Shown piece by piece: positions 17,524 to 27,060 of a DNA stretch of 64,000 nt. The stretch is from Marinilactibacillus sp042660675 (GTDB lineage: Bacteria > Bacillota > Bacilli > Lactobacillales > Carnobacteriaceae_A), in assembly GCF_042660675.1 (NCBI RefSeq), contig NZ_JBHSUL010000027.1:1-64000 (forward strand). The letters are read 5' to 3'. Within the stretch, counting starts at the first letter, position 1, and each line of letters begins with the position of its first letter. The notes under the pieces were generated by a model. The model did no database searches. It was not told the origin of the DNA and saw only the letters and a list, made by a program, of their open reading frames with translations. Position numbers and translations under genes: made by a program.

Positions 17524-17551
17524 GAGCTATATTTGCTGATTTGTCATAAAT

Positions 17552-19927
17552 TTATTTAAACGTCACGTTTGTAGCTCCGCTACCACCTTGGTTTGCTGGA
17601 GCATCTCCATAAGTTTTTACTTGAGCATGTTTTTTCAAATAATCTTGAACAGCTTTTCTTACTGCTCCAGTTCCCATCCCATGAATAATAGTGACTTTAG
17701 GGTAATTAGACAAAATAGCTTGATCAAGATATTGATCTAATCGGTTTAGAGCTGATTCCACTCTTTCTCCTCTTAAGTCTATTTCTGTAGATACAGAGCC
17801 CATAGAGTAAGATTTCAATGAAGCACGAGCTTGTTTTGGTTCTTTTTCAGCTTGAGTCTGCGTAAGATCACTTTCGTTCAACTTCATCTTCAGCATTCCC
17901 ATTTGCACGACCCATTGTTTGTTACCGGATTTTTCAATCAAAATACCCTTTTGACCTAAAGATTCTACTTGAACAGAATCTCCAGGTTTCAATTCTTTTT
18001 TGCGTTTTTGTTTCTGAAGCACTTTATTCTTTTTTAAAGCCGCTTCTTCTGTCTTTAAGTTGGCTAGTTTCGTCTGAGCATCTATGAATTCGTGCTCTTT
18101 GATATTTGCGCCTGCTTGTCCTTCGAGCTGTCTTTGTCTAAGATTTTCTATGATATCATTAGCGTCTTTTTGGGCCCGCTCAATAATTCTATTAGCTTCT
18201 GATTCTGCTTTCTTCTTAAGATTATCTTTTTCAATCTCATAATCTTTGAATGCCGTCTTCAATTCCTCGTGAATCTTCTGAGCATTTTTCAGTTCTTCTT
18301 TAGTAGATACTGTTGCTTGATCTGCTTGTTTTCTTTTTGTTTCCAGATCTTGAATCATTTCATCAACACTCTGACTTTCACCACTCATCAATTGTCTAGC
18401 TGACTCGATGATAGCCTCTTCAAGCCCTAATCGCTTAGCAATTTCAAATGCGTTACTTCGTCCTGGTATTCCTATTAATAATCGATACGTAGGACTCAAA
18501 GTTTGAACATCAAACTCCATACTCGCATTGATCGTCTGAGGGCGATTATATCCATAAGCCTTTAACTCAGGATAATGTGAAGTGATCAGCACATAGCTTC
18601 CTTTAGCAGCTATTGCATCAAGCATTGCGATTGCTAGAGCAGCACCTTCTTGAGGATCCGTACCAGCACCTAGTTCATCTAGTAAAATCAAACTGTTTTC
18701 ATCAATTTTACTTAGTATATTAACGATGTTCGTCATGTGAGATGAAAATGTTGATAAACTCTGTTCAATCGACTGTTCATCACCAATATCCGCAAATACA
18801 CTTGAAAAAATACCCATAACACTTTCTTCTTCTACAGGAATCTGCAATCCAGATTGTCCCATTAATTGAAGTAAGCCAAGTGTTTTCAAAGCAACTGTTT
18901 TTCCCCCTGTATTTGGTCCAGTAATGATCATCGTTTGATACTGTTCACCTAGAATCAAATCATTTGCTACGACGTCATTTTCTTCTAGTAAAGGATGTCT
19001 TGCCTGAATAAAGGAGACATGATTTTCTTTACTAATCAGTGGTCTAATTCCTTTGATTTCTCTTGCATACTTCGCTTTAGCATTCACAAAATCCAGTAAA
19101 ATCAAAACCGTCATGTTTTGTTCGATTTCAGCTGTGTGCGGCATAATCTCATTGGTTAATTCAGCAAGAATTCTTTCCACTTCACTACGCTCTTCACTTT
19201 GGTATTGTTTTAGACGATTATTCAAATCCACAACACTTTGCGGTTCGATGAAGAGCGTTTGGCCAGTTGAACTCTGGTCATGTACAACACCACCAAAGGT
19301 CGATCTGTTCTCGTGCTTTACTGGAATCACGTAACGGTCATTTCGCATAGTAATGATCGCATCTGTCAGAAACCTTGCCTGACTCCCTCTAACGATACTC
19401 TCAAGCTTCTGACGTACTCTATTTTCAGTTTGTTTGATAGCCGTTCGGATACCTCTTAACTTCGTACTTGCGTCATCTAAAACGTATCCACCTTCATCTA
19501 CAACCGAGTAAATAGTTCTTTCAAGCGGTCTTAATAAGACAAACTGATTACTGATTTTATAAAGCTGGTTTAATTCTATTTCGTCTTCTTTTAATTGGGT
19601 AAAGAATTGGCTGATTTCTCTTACACTCTGGATTACTTTACCGATTTGAGCTATCTCTTGGCCATTCAATGCAGCACCGATATTCGCACGTTTCAAGTGC
19701 GGTCTGATATCTAAGAAGGGTGATAATGGAATGCCCCCACGCATTTTTAGTATTCTGACGCCATCGTCAGTCTCTTCTTGTCTTGTTTTCACTTCTTCAT
19801 AATCTGATGAAGGAGAAAGTGCTAGGATTTTTTCTTTTCCTAAACTTGAAACTGCATGAGTCGATAGTTGATTCATTACTTTAGGAAAATCCAGTGTTTT
19901 GAATGATTTTTCGATTTTCATCTTCAT
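17552..19927 (-). CDS. mutS2: Endonuclease MutS2
   Basis: A 791-residue MutS2 protein. It suppresses homologous recombination and, in Bacillus, also acts in ribosome rescue by splitting collided ribosomes. The core and lever region is followed by the ABC ATPase (Walker A ITGPNTGGKT near 330; Walker B LILLDELGAGTDP), a long coiled coil (about 505-640), a KOW-like segment (LKPGDSVQVESLGQKG) and a C-terminal Smr nuclease domain (EIDLRGERVESAL, HGMGTGAVR, ending NQGGSGATNVTFK). It is co-directional with zapA and cvpA, but a terminator separates it from cvpA. Confidence 0.96.
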   Translation of the reverse strand: MKMKIEKSFKTLDFPKVMNQLSTHAVSSLGKEKILALSPSSDYEEVKTRQEETDDGVRILKMRGGIPLSPFLDIRPHLKRANIGAALNGQEIAQIGKVIQSVREISQFFTQLKEDEIELNQLYKISNQFVLLRPLERTIYSVVDEGGYVLDDASTKLRGIRTAIKQTENRVRQKLESIVRGSQARFLTDAIITMRNDRYVIPVKHENRSTFGGVVHDQSSTGQTLFIEPQSVVDLNNRLKQYQSEERSEVERILAELTNEIMPHTAEIEQNMTVLILLDFVNAKAKYAREIKGIRPLISKENHVSFIQARHPLLEENDVVANDLILGEQYQTMIITGPNTGGKTVALKTLGLLQLMGQSGLQIPVEEESVMGIFSSVFADIGDEQSIEQSLSTFSSHMTNIVNILSKIDENSLILLDELGAGTDPQEGAALAIAMLDAIAAKGSYVLITSHYPELKAYGYNRPQTINASMEFDVQTLSPTYRLLIGIPGRSNAFEIAKRLGLEEAIIESARQLMSGESQSVDEMIQDLETKRKQADQATVSTKEELKNAQKIHEELKTAFKDYEIEKDNLKKKAESEANRIIERAQKDANDIIENLRQRQLEGQAGANIKEHEFIDAQTKLANLKTEEAALKKNKVLQKQKRKKELKPGDSVQVESLGQKGILIEKSGNKQWVVQMGMLKMKLNESDLTQTQAEKEPKQARASLKSYSMGSVSTEIDLRGERVESALNRLDQYLDQAILSNYPKVTIIHGMGTGAVRKAVQDYLKKHAQVKTYGDAPANQGGSGATNVTFK

Positions 19928-19965
19928 TCTATCAAGCCTCTCTAATTCGTATTAACAAGTACCGA

Positions 19966-20020
19966 CAAAAAAAGTGTTGCTGGATACGTGCTTTAAGCCT
20001 ACGTATACCAGATCAACACC
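19966..20020 (-). terminator. Terminator after cvpA
   Basis: On the minus strand GTGTTGATCTGGTATACGT pairs with ACGTATCCAGCAACAC (small bulges) and runs into TTTTTTT. Confidence 0.8.
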
Positions 20021-20056
20021 ATCATATTTGTCGTCTGATGCTCGTTCGTTTTAAAC

Positions 20057-20632
20057 TTATTCAGTTATGCCATCTTCTCTTAAGCCTTCTTGGATCCACC
20101 ATTCGTAAATATTATAAGATAATTCTGGAGTATCCGACACGATTTTTTTTGCGATTGTACTAGACTCAAACTGATTTTGAATCCAACCTACTGGTACAGT
20201 AGATAATAGAAATAAAACTAGAAAAATTCCAACGTACTGGACGAGCAATCCAATGATTGCGCCTCCTATGGCATTCAGCTGTTTTAATATTGGAATCTCT
20301 GAAATGAAATTCAGTAGCCCTCCAACAAAGCGTGTTGCGATCCAACCGATTATCAAGACTCCTATAAAGCCAACGCCATTATAAAACCCTTGATCTAAAT
20401 TGAAAATAATCTCTCTTCCATATAAAACGAAAGGATTATCTGTAGCTGAAACTGGGCTCGGATAAGGCACAAGCATTCTTACAAATTCGCTTACTTCTTG
20501 GTAATACTGTAATGCGAAATAAAAGGATATTGAGTATCCAATTGTTAAGACCAATTGTAAAATCAGTCCTCTTCTTGCTCCACTATAGAGCGATATGAGT
20601 AATAAAAATAATATAATTAGAGTGAATACCAT
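20057..20632 (-). CDS. CvpA family membrane protein
   Basis: A 191-residue integral membrane protein with about four hydrophobic helices (2-20, 26-45, 80-105, 120-147) and the family pattern GARRGLILQLV near the N-terminus. CvpA proteins were named for colicin V production but their role is unclear; in Firmicutes they sit between zapA and mutS2, as here. SD GGAGAGC before the ATG. Confidence 0.9.
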   Translation of the reverse strand: MVFTLIILFLLLISLYSGARRGLILQLVLTIGYSISFYFALQYYQEVSEFVRMLVPYPSPVSATDNPFVLYGREIIFNLDQGFYNGVGFIGVLIIGWIATRFVGGLLNFISEIPILKQLNAIGGAIIGLLVQYVGIFLVLFLLSTVPVGWIQNQFESSTIAKKIVSDTPELSYNIYEWWIQEGLREDGITE

Positions 20633-20673
20633 GGTACTTTTGCTCTCCTTAATGGCTAAACGATCAAGTTAGG

Positions 20674-20940
20674 TCATGAGCGTTCATTTTCCAATTCATT
20701 TATTCTTTCTTCGAGCTTCACTATTTTTTTCTTCATCTCGAGTTGATCTGAAACAGCGTTAATCGCCATCAATATAGCTCTCTTCTCTGGATCTAGACCT
20801 TTAGTCATTTCTTTCAGTTGGTTCATCTGTTCGTCCACTGTCTGAGCAACGGTCTTCATATGTTGCTCTGAGCGTGGCCCTACGATTGTATACGTTTCGC
20901 CAGCAATTTTAGCTTTGAACCTTCTCTTTTCTTCAGGCAT
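20674..20940 (-). CDS. zapA: Cell division protein ZapA
   Basis: An 88-residue FtsZ-ring-associated protein that bundles FtsZ filaments. It has the ZapA globular head (RRFKAKIAGETYTIVGPRSEQHMKTVAQTVDEQ) and a C-terminal coiled coil (KKKIVKLEERINELENE). SD AGGAGGC. It is the first gene of the zapA-cvpA unit. Confidence 0.93.
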   Translation of the reverse strand: MPEEKRRFKAKIAGETYTIVGPRSEQHMKTVAQTVDEQMNQLKEMTKGLDPEKRAILMAINAVSDQLEMKKKIVKLEERINELENERS

Positions 20941-21100
20941 AGACCTGCCTCCTAGATATACAAATTCCTTATTATAATAACATGAAAAAAAAGAACTTGC
21001 ACCAATTGCTTATTATTTGCTTCTTTAAACGCTTCAATGTTTCTAGTATTTCTAAACTCCATTCCTCTTATTCACAATTTTTTATTTCTGATTCAAAGCC

Positions 21101-21148
21101 AAAAAGCGATCAGGTTGTCCAGACTGTCCGGATTACCTAATCGCTTTG
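21101..21148 (-). terminator. Terminator of the pheST operon
   Basis: On the minus strand AAAGCGATTAGGT...TCCGGA pairs with TCTGGA...ACCTGATCGCTTT, followed by TT. It lies about 75 bases beyond the pheT stop. Confidence 0.65.
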
Positions 21149-21221
21149 ATAGGATTCGTTCTCTTTTCCAAACGCAAAAATTCACGTTGTTCAGAACTTA
21201 GTTGAATATACTTATCTTATT

Positions 21222-23639
21222 TTAACGTATCTCAGCATCTAATTCTTGAACAAGGGCTGCTTTAACTTTTTCAAAGTCTTGGTTTACTTCATCTTCTTTT
21301 AAAGTTGCTTCAGGATTCAAGTAAGATAGCGAATACCCAAGGGATTTTTGACCTTCTTGGATATGTTCTCCTTGGTAAAGATCAAATAACTGGATGTTTC
21401 TCAGCCATTTTCCGCCGTTTGCTTCGATTGTCGAAATGACTTGATTGTGTGTAACCGTATCTTGAACAAGTAAGGCAATATCACGAGAAGTTCCAGGATA
21501 TTTAGGAATCGTTTGGTAACGAACCGGATCTTTTTCAGATTCTACAAGCGCTTCAACGCTCATTTCAAATACAAAAGTATCTTCTAAATCAAATTTTTGT
21601 GCAATGAGTGGATGGATTTGTCCAATGACACCTATTACATCATTTCCGATACAAATTTCAGCTGTTCTTCCAGGGTGGAAGTCTTCTAGTGTTTTAATAG
21701 CTGTGAACGAGATCTTTTCACTGAATCCAATGGACCCAAGTAATTCTTCTATAATCCCTTTTAAAGTAAAGAAATCTACAGACTGCGCTTTTGACTGCCA
21801 CGTATGTTCAGATAAAGATCCTGTAATCAGACCAGCCACGTGTTCTTCCTCAATAGGCAAAGCAGACGCTTGGTTTTCATAGAATACATGTCCTACTTCA
21901 TACAAAGCACTGTTTTTTGTCTGACGTGCCGAGTTGTACGCAGCATTATCGATTAGACCACTAATTAAGCTCAGTCTTAGTGACTTATGTTCTTCACTCA
22001 TTGGCCAATCCAATTCTGTTGTCTTAGAAGGTTTCATACTAAATCTTGCTGCCTTTTCAGGAGTCGTTAGTGCATAACTGATTGTTTGAGCTAGCCCACT
22101 CCCTTCAAGAAATCTACGTATGTTACGCGTTAGACGCTGTTTGTCCGTTAATTCCCCTGGGGTAGATTCCATCACAGGTAGTGTTGAAGGAATGTTGTTA
22201 TAGCCATAAATACGTGCCACTTCTTCAAGTAAATCTGCTTCAATCGAAATATCCCATCTTCTTAAAGGTACTGTTACAATAAACTGATCTTCAATCAATC
22301 TATAGTCAAATTGCAACCTTGTGAAAATGGAAGCCACTTCTTCAAGAGAAAGAGCAGTTCCTAATGCATGATTGATTTTTGTTACAGTAATCGAAACTTC
22401 TTTTTCAATTGCCTGTTGATCATTTGCTTCGGCCACTCCAGAAATGATTGTACCGTTACTTATTTCTGACATTAAAACAGCTGCATGATCCAAAGCATCT
22501 TGAATGGTTCCTAGATTCAATCCACGTTCAAATCTTGAACTCGATTCACTTCGAAGATTCAATGATTGGGCAGTTTTACGGATCAAAGAAGATTCAAAAA
22601 CTGCTGATTCTATTAGAACGGTACGAGTTGTTTCCGTTACGTGTGTATTTTGACCGCCCATAACCCCTGCTAGTGCAACAGGTTTACTACCATTTGTTAC
22701 GACTAAATTCTCGGTTGTCAAAGTTCTTTCTTGTCCATCAAGCGTTGTCATCATCTCGTCACTTTGCGCTCTTCTTACATGAACTTCTTTGGAATCCAAT
22801 AAGTCGTAATCAAAAGCATGCAACGGTTGTCCATATTCCAGCATGATATAGTTTGTAACATCGACGACCGAATCAATCGGACGAATCCCAGCGCTCATCA
22901 GTCTACGTTGCAACCATAATGGACTTTGGGTAACAGTAAGATTCGTTACAATACGCGATTTATAGTACGGTGTATCTTCTGGGTTTTCAACTGATACACT
23001 GATCCATTCCTCTATCGAACTCGATGGATCTTCTGGTACTTGGATATCTTCAAAAGTCGGCACTTGAGACAAGATTGCACCGGCTTCAAACGCTACGCCA
23101 CGCATACTCATTGCATCAGCTCTGTTCGGTGTAATATCTAAATCGATCAATACATCATCTAGTCCAACATATGGTAATGCACTTTCACCAACGACTGCTG
23201 TTTCCGGTAAAAGATACAAACCATCTTCTGCATGCTTTGGAATCACTGAATCTGAAAATCCAAGTTCATCAAGCGCACATAACATACCGTTTGAAACATG
23301 TCCTCTCAACTTACTTTTCTTGATTTTGAAATTTCCTGGAAGTCTTGCGCCAGGGAGAGCCACGATAACTTTCTGATCTTTATCTACGTTAGGAGCTCCA
23401 CAGACGATTTGGTACAGCTCTGATTCACCAACGTCCACTTGTGTAATGTTTAAGTGATCGGAATCTTCCATTTTTTCAATAGATTTTACTTCTCCGACTA
23501 CAATGTTTTTTAAGCCTTTGCCCATTTCGATGAGACTATCCACTTCAATACCAGTCAACGTAATCTGGTCAGCAAGCTTTTCAGGCGTTGTGTTTTCTAA
23601 ATTCAAATAATTTGATAGCCAGTTGTATGATACTTTCAT
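21222..23639 (-). CDS. pheT: Phenylalanyl-tRNA synthetase beta subunit
   Basis: An 805-residue subunit of the (alpha-beta)2 PheRS. Domain order: EMAP/tRNA-binding OB fold (about 40-150, IVVGEVKSIEKMEDSDHLNI), B3/B4 editing domain (about 210-400), B5 DNA-binding-like domain, catalytic-like core, and C-terminal FDX-ACB anticodon-binding domain (IPKYPGTSRDIALLV ... YQGEHIQEGQKSLGYSL). Seven bases (23640-23645) separate it from the pheS stop codon, so the two are co-translated. Confidence 0.97.
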   Translation of the reverse strand: MKVSYNWLSNYLNLENTTPEKLADQITLTGIEVDSLIEMGKGLKNIVVGEVKSIEKMEDSDHLNITQVDVGESELYQIVCGAPNVDKDQKVIVALPGARLPGNFKIKKSKLRGHVSNGMLCALDELGFSDSVIPKHAEDGLYLLPETAVVGESALPYVGLDDVLIDLDITPNRADAMSMRGVAFEAGAILSQVPTFEDIQVPEDPSSSIEEWISVSVENPEDTPYYKSRIVTNLTVTQSPLWLQRRLMSAGIRPIDSVVDVTNYIMLEYGQPLHAFDYDLLDSKEVHVRRAQSDEMMTTLDGQERTLTTENLVVTNGSKPVALAGVMGGQNTHVTETTRTVLIESAVFESSLIRKTAQSLNLRSESSSRFERGLNLGTIQDALDHAAVLMSEISNGTIISGVAEANDQQAIEKEVSITVTKINHALGTALSLEEVASIFTRLQFDYRLIEDQFIVTVPLRRWDISIEADLLEEVARIYGYNNIPSTLPVMESTPGELTDKQRLTRNIRRFLEGSGLAQTISYALTTPEKAARFSMKPSKTTELDWPMSEEHKSLRLSLISGLIDNAAYNSARQTKNSALYEVGHVFYENQASALPIEEEHVAGLITGSLSEHTWQSKAQSVDFFTLKGIIEELLGSIGFSEKISFTAIKTLEDFHPGRTAEICIGNDVIGVIGQIHPLIAQKFDLEDTFVFEMSVEALVESEKDPVRYQTIPKYPGTSRDIALLVQDTVTHNQVISTIEANGGKWLRNIQLFDLYQGEHIQEGQKSLGYSLSYLNPEATLKEDEVNQDFEKVKAALVQELDAEIR

Positions 23640-23645
23640 TTTATC

Positions 23646-24692
23646 TTATCCCTTCACCTTGAATTGTTCTAAAAATCTCTGGTCGTTCAAGTAGAAATTA
23701 CGGATATCATCGACTCCGTACTTCAGCATTGCAATGCGGTCTGGTCCCATGCCAAATGCGAATCCACCATAAATCTCTGGGTCTACACCGGACATTCTCA
23801 GCACTTCTGGATGTGTCATGCCGGCTCCAAGAATTTCAATCCAACCAGTTTGTTTACAGACGTTACATCCTTTGCCACCGCATTTAAAGCAGCTGACATC
23901 GACTTCTACAGAAGGTTCCGTAAACGGGAAATAGCTCGGGCGTAATCTAATTTCACGATTTTCTCCAAACATTTTCTTAGCGAGTGCTTCTAGTGTTCCT
24001 TTAAGATCTGCCATTGTAATATGCTTATCAATGACCAAACCTTCAATCTGATGGAACTGATGAGAGTGCGTTGCATCATCTGTATCACGACGGTAAACTT
24101 TTCCAGGGCTGATCATCTTAAGGGGTCCTTTTGAAAAATCATGCTTTTCAAGCGTTCTCGCTTGCACTGGAGACGTATGCGTCCGCAGTAAAATCTCGTT
24201 AGTGATATAAAATGTATCTTGCATATCTCGAGCTGGGTGGTTTTGTGGAAGATTGACACGTTCAAAGTTGTAATAGTCTTCTTCCACTTCATTTCCTTCA
24301 ACAATCTGATAACCCATTCCTAAGAAAAGATCTTCAATTTCTTCTATACTTTGCGTGATGACATGCGCTTGACCTTTTTTCGGTTTGATACCTGGAAGAG
24401 TAACGTCCAGTGTTTCTTCTGAAAGGCGCTTGTTCAAAACTTCTTTTTCAATAGACGTTTTCGTTTCAGTTAGTTGAGTCGTGATTTCGTCTCTAACTTT
24501 GTTTCCCAGCTGCCCGATCACTGGACGCTCTTCAGCAGATAGATCTTTCATTCCTTTAAGCACTTGGGTTAACGCACCTTTTTTCCCTAAATAAGCGACT
24601 CTCAATGTTTCTAATTCTTCCATAGTTGTTACTGCATTGATTTCAATTTTTGCCTTTGCTGAAATGTCTGATAATCTATCTTTTAATTCCAT
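23646..24692 (-). CDS. pheS: Phenylalanyl-tRNA synthetase alpha subunit
   Basis: A 348-residue class II synthetase subunit. An N-terminal coiled coil is followed by the catalytic core: motif 2 (SPGKVYRRDTDDATHSHQFHQIEGLV), motif 3 (GMGPDRIAMLKYGVDDIR) and the zinc-like CFKCGGKGCNVCK. The frame is open further upstream, but those codons overlap the T-box terminator. AAGGAGAGAGATT places the start at ATG 24692, giving the normal length. Expression is controlled by the Phe T-box just upstream. Confidence 0.97.
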   Translation of the reverse strand: MELKDRLSDISAKAKIEINAVTTMEELETLRVAYLGKKGALTQVLKGMKDLSAEERPVIGQLGNKVRDEITTQLTETKTSIEKEVLNKRLSEETLDVTLPGIKPKKGQAHVITQSIEEIEDLFLGMGYQIVEGNEVEEDYYNFERVNLPQNHPARDMQDTFYITNEILLRTHTSPVQARTLEKHDFSKGPLKMISPGKVYRRDTDDATHSHQFHQIEGLVIDKHITMADLKGTLEALAKKMFGENREIRLRPSYFPFTEPSVEVDVSCFKCGGKGCNVCKQTGWIEILGAGMTHPEVLRMSGVDPEIYGGFAFGMGPDRIAMLKYGVDDIRNFYLNDQRFLEQFKVKG

Positions 24693-24726
24693 AATCTCTC
24701 TCCTTTGTTTATGTAGTTTTTTGAAC

Positions 24727-25015
24727 AAAAAAAGACCCCATCCCAATATAGGGACGAGGTCAACACGCGGTACCACCCTTGTTTAAAACTGAATCAAGCC
24801 AGTCTTACACTTTTGCATAACGGCGCATACCGAGATTTCTTCTGTCATACGAAATCCGCTTTAACCAAAGCAAATGATCCGCAGACCTTGAGCTCTAGAA
24901 CGTTGAAAGTGAACTTCATTCAGCTTTTTATACGAATGCTCTCAGCCAATGGCATTCGCTCTCTTGATAGTCCACTGAATTACTCTTTTTCAACAATAGC
25001 TTTTCATTTATATTA
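24727..25015 (-). promoter_or_regulatory. Phenylalanine T-box riboswitch in the pheST leader
   Basis: Reading the minus strand, Stem I closes with GTTGAAA (24994-24988) and TTTCAAC (24908-24902). The internal loop carries AGAGTA on one side and GAAGTTCACT on the other, giving specifier codon TTC (Phe) at 24913-24911. The distal hairpin is GAATGC...GCATTC. The T-box AAGGGTGGTACCGCG is at 24780-24766. The intrinsic terminator (GACCTCGTCCC / GGGATGGGGTC, then seven Ts) is at 24761-24727. Uncharged tRNA-Phe would stabilise the antiterminator. A TATAAT at 25036-25031 is the likely -10. Confidence 0.95.
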
Positions 25016-25031
25016 TTGGTTTTGAAACCGA

Positions 25032-25379
25032 TTATAGGTGTTTATGGCATTCCTCAGCACTAATCCATTCGTCAGCCCAGCCTTGTACTTCTCTCATAAC
25101 TGTTTCAAGAGCTGCGCCCTTTGACGTTAGACAATATCCAGATTTGATTTCGCAATCTTCATCAAGATTCTTAGTCACGATATCAGCCTGTTCAAGTTCT
25201 TTCAGTCTTTCTACTAGAACACGATCACTTACATCAGGTATCGACTCTGAAAGATCTTTGAAACGACGAGGTCCATCCAATAAAACATCAATAATGAGTC
25301 CAGTCCATTTTTTTCCAAGTATAGAAAAAGTTTGCTCAAACTTTGGACAAATGATTTTATTCTCTGTTGCTTCAATCAT
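25032..25379 (-). CDS. HxlR-family transcriptional regulator
   Basis: A 115-residue winged-helix regulator. Family features are CPKFEQTFSILGKKWTGLIIDVLLDGPRRFKDL and VSDRVLVERLKELEQADIV. The conserved N-terminal Cys (residue 11), which senses electrophiles or disulfide stress in YodB/HypR, is present; three further Cys are in the C-terminal half. Its target is not adjacent in an obvious way (mgtE downstream-side, pheS leader on the other), so the regulon is unknown. SD AGAGGTGAAC precedes the ATG. Confidence 0.9.
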   Translation of the reverse strand: MIEATENKIICPKFEQTFSILGKKWTGLIIDVLLDGPRRFKDLSESIPDVSDRVLVERLKELEQADIVTKNLDEDCEIKSGYCLTSKGAALETVMREVQGWADEWISAEECHKHL

Positions 25380-25499
25380 GTATGTTCACCTCTACTTTCA
25401 AACAACAACAGTATATCATCAATAAGAACTTTTTGTAAGTAAATCAAAGAAAAAGTTGAATTTCTGACATAACATTGTTCTTAACTCCTTTAATCCTTC

Positions 25500-26864
25500 T
25501 TATAAGTGCTCAAGGAAAAGTGTTGCAATAGAAAAGTAAATAAATAATCCCAATGAATCATTGATTGTTGTAATAAACGGACCTGAAGCTACTGCTGGAT
25601 CTATTTTAAACTTATTGATAATAACAGGAATAACGGTCCCCATAACTGTAGATACACTTACCGTTAACAACATAGAAACACTAATGATCAGAGCTAGCAC
25701 GCCATTTCCATGAAGAACGAACACAATACCACTCACAACTACTGCTGCTAAGATACCGATTAAGACCCCTGCTCCAAGTTCATTTTTAATTGTCTGGAAG
25801 AGACTTTCTTTGTCTTGATCATCTTCAATCGTTAAGTTACGAACCGCTACTGCTAAGGCTTGTGTACCTACATTCCCTGCTGTATCCATAATCATAGGAA
25901 TAAAGGCTGCGAGTAAGACAACCGATTGTAAGGTTTCTTCAAAGAAACTGATCAAACTTCCTGTAATCATTCCTAAGAATAAAAGGATGACAATCCATGG
26001 TGCTCGTGCTTTTGCCGTTTTAAATGGCGTCATTTTTCTGTCGTCTGTGCCTTTTTTGATTGCTGCAAAGTCATTGAAATCCTCTGTTACCTCGTCTTCT
26101 AAAACGTCCATAATATCATCGACCGTTACGATACCCAACATAGAACCATTGTGCGCAAGCACTGGTAAAGCGAGTAAATCGTAATCTTGAATGACTCTCG
26201 CAACGTTTTCCTGATCCTCATCCACTTTGACCGAAACAACTTGACTAAACATAATATTTTCTACTCTTTCTGTTTCAGGAGACAGTAATAAGTCTCTTAG
26301 TGACAGAACCCCTAACAATCGTTCTTTTTCATCGACCACATACAAGTAATAAATTGTTTCTGCTTTTTTGCCAATGTTTCTCAATTTTTCAATTACTTGA
26401 TCTAGTGTTAACTTGTAATTGATTTTTATAAACTCCTTGGTCATGATTGACCCAGCAGTTTCTGGTGCATAAGACAGTAATTCCTGTACACGTTCACTTT
26501 CGCGGTCATCCATCATAGAAAGCAAGACTTGATTATCTGTATCGTCACTTTCGTTTAAAAAGTGCGCTACGTCATCGGCCGCCATATGATTGAATACTTT
26601 GGCCATATATTCATCTGGAAGATACTGAACGGCTGCTTCTTGATCTTCTGTCTCCATCCATTCAAATATTTCAGCAAATTCTTCAGGATCAAGAAAATGA
26701 GAAATTTTCCGCTTTTTTTCTGGATACAATAAGTGGAAGATTTCGTGCTGATCTCTGTCATGCAATTTAAGGAACAGTTCTCTGAACTGTTCGCGATCAT
26801 CTTTTTTAGCTGCTGAAAAAATTTGTTCGTAGTGTTTTTGTTTGTTATCTTTGATAAATTTCAT
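25500..26864 (-). CDS. mgtE: Magnesium transporter MgtE
   Basis: A 454-residue MgtE/SLC41-type Mg2+ channel. The N-terminal superhelical domain (1-~130) and paired CBS domains (~135-255, AGSIMTKEFIKINYKLT and VTVDDIMDVLEDE) form the cytosolic Mg2+ sensor. A plug helix leads to five TM helices with the pore signature MDTAGNVGTQALAVAVR and PFITTINDSLGLFIYF. The start at 26864 follows AAGGA, which lies inside the last codons of a 26-codon leader ORF. Together with the terminator further upstream, this points to control of mgtE in its leader. Confidence 0.96.
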   Translation of the reverse strand: MKFIKDNKQKHYEQIFSAAKKDDREQFRELFLKLHDRDQHEIFHLLYPEKKRKISHFLDPEEFAEIFEWMETEDQEAAVQYLPDEYMAKVFNHMAADDVAHFLNESDDTDNQVLLSMMDDRESERVQELLSYAPETAGSIMTKEFIKINYKLTLDQVIEKLRNIGKKAETIYYLYVVDEKERLLGVLSLRDLLLSPETERVENIMFSQVVSVKVDEDQENVARVIQDYDLLALPVLAHNGSMLGIVTVDDIMDVLEDEVTEDFNDFAAIKKGTDDRKMTPFKTAKARAPWIVILLFLGMITGSLISFFEETLQSVVLLAAFIPMIMDTAGNVGTQALAVAVRNLTIEDDQDKESLFQTIKNELGAGVLIGILAAVVVSGIVFVLHGNGVLALIISVSMLLTVSVSTVMGTVIPVIINKFKIDPAVASGPFITTINDSLGLFIYFSIATLFLEHL

Positions 26865-26870
26865 TTTCTA

Positions 26871-26951
26871 TCATCCTTCACTGAGTATACCTTTGGAGGC
26901 ACTTTTTTGATTTGATTTACTTATTGATAAAAAACTGGGACTGGCATCCAT
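26871..26951 (-). CDS. Candidate 26-residue leader peptide upstream of mgtE
   Basis: ATG at 26951, TGA at 26873-26871. The SD GGAGGTGAGG (26964-26955) is near perfect, with 8 bases between GGAGG and ATG. The peptide begins MDASPSFLSI and is Ser/Lys-rich. The stop codon lies 6 bases before the mgtE ATG, and the mgtE SD overlaps its last codons, so the two should be translationally coupled. Leader peptides control Mg2+ transporter genes elsewhere (mgtL for mgtA), where early Asp/Pro codons sense Mg2+ through ribosome stability; here D2 and P5 are present. Expression and role are inference. Confidence 0.55.
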   Translation of the reverse strand: MDASPSFLSISKSNQKSASKGILSEG

Positions 26952-26985
26952 TTGCCTCACCTCCAAATTCACTAGTTAGGATATG

Positions 26986-27019
26986 CTCAAAAAAACATGC
27001 GGTTAGCATGTACTTTGAG
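26986..27019 (-). terminator. Intrinsic terminator (attenuator) inside the mgtE leader
   Basis: On the minus strand ACATGC-TAACC-GCATGT is followed by TTTTTT; an outer CTCAA/TTGAG can extend the stem. It lies about 35 nt after the predicted start of the mgtE transcript and before both the leader ORF and mgtE, so it should gate them. Competing pairings are possible: GGTTA (near 27039) with the loop TAACC, or ATGCT with AGCAT. Confidence 0.6.
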
Positions 27020-27060
27020 TCGAAACTTCCTTTTAACCATCTCTTTCCAATCGACAATTC

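Noticed and set aside
26941..26956. Sigma-54-like sequence TGGCATCCATTTGCC
   Set aside because: The GG-to-GC distance is one base short of the required spacing, and it lies inside the mgtE leader ORF region on the opposite strand with no gene placed to use it.
26865..27060. M-box (ykoK) Mg2+ riboswitch in the mgtE leader
   Set aside because: GGTGAGGC is present, but as part of the leader-ORF Shine-Dalgarno; the remaining M-box consensus and its position before the terminator are missing.
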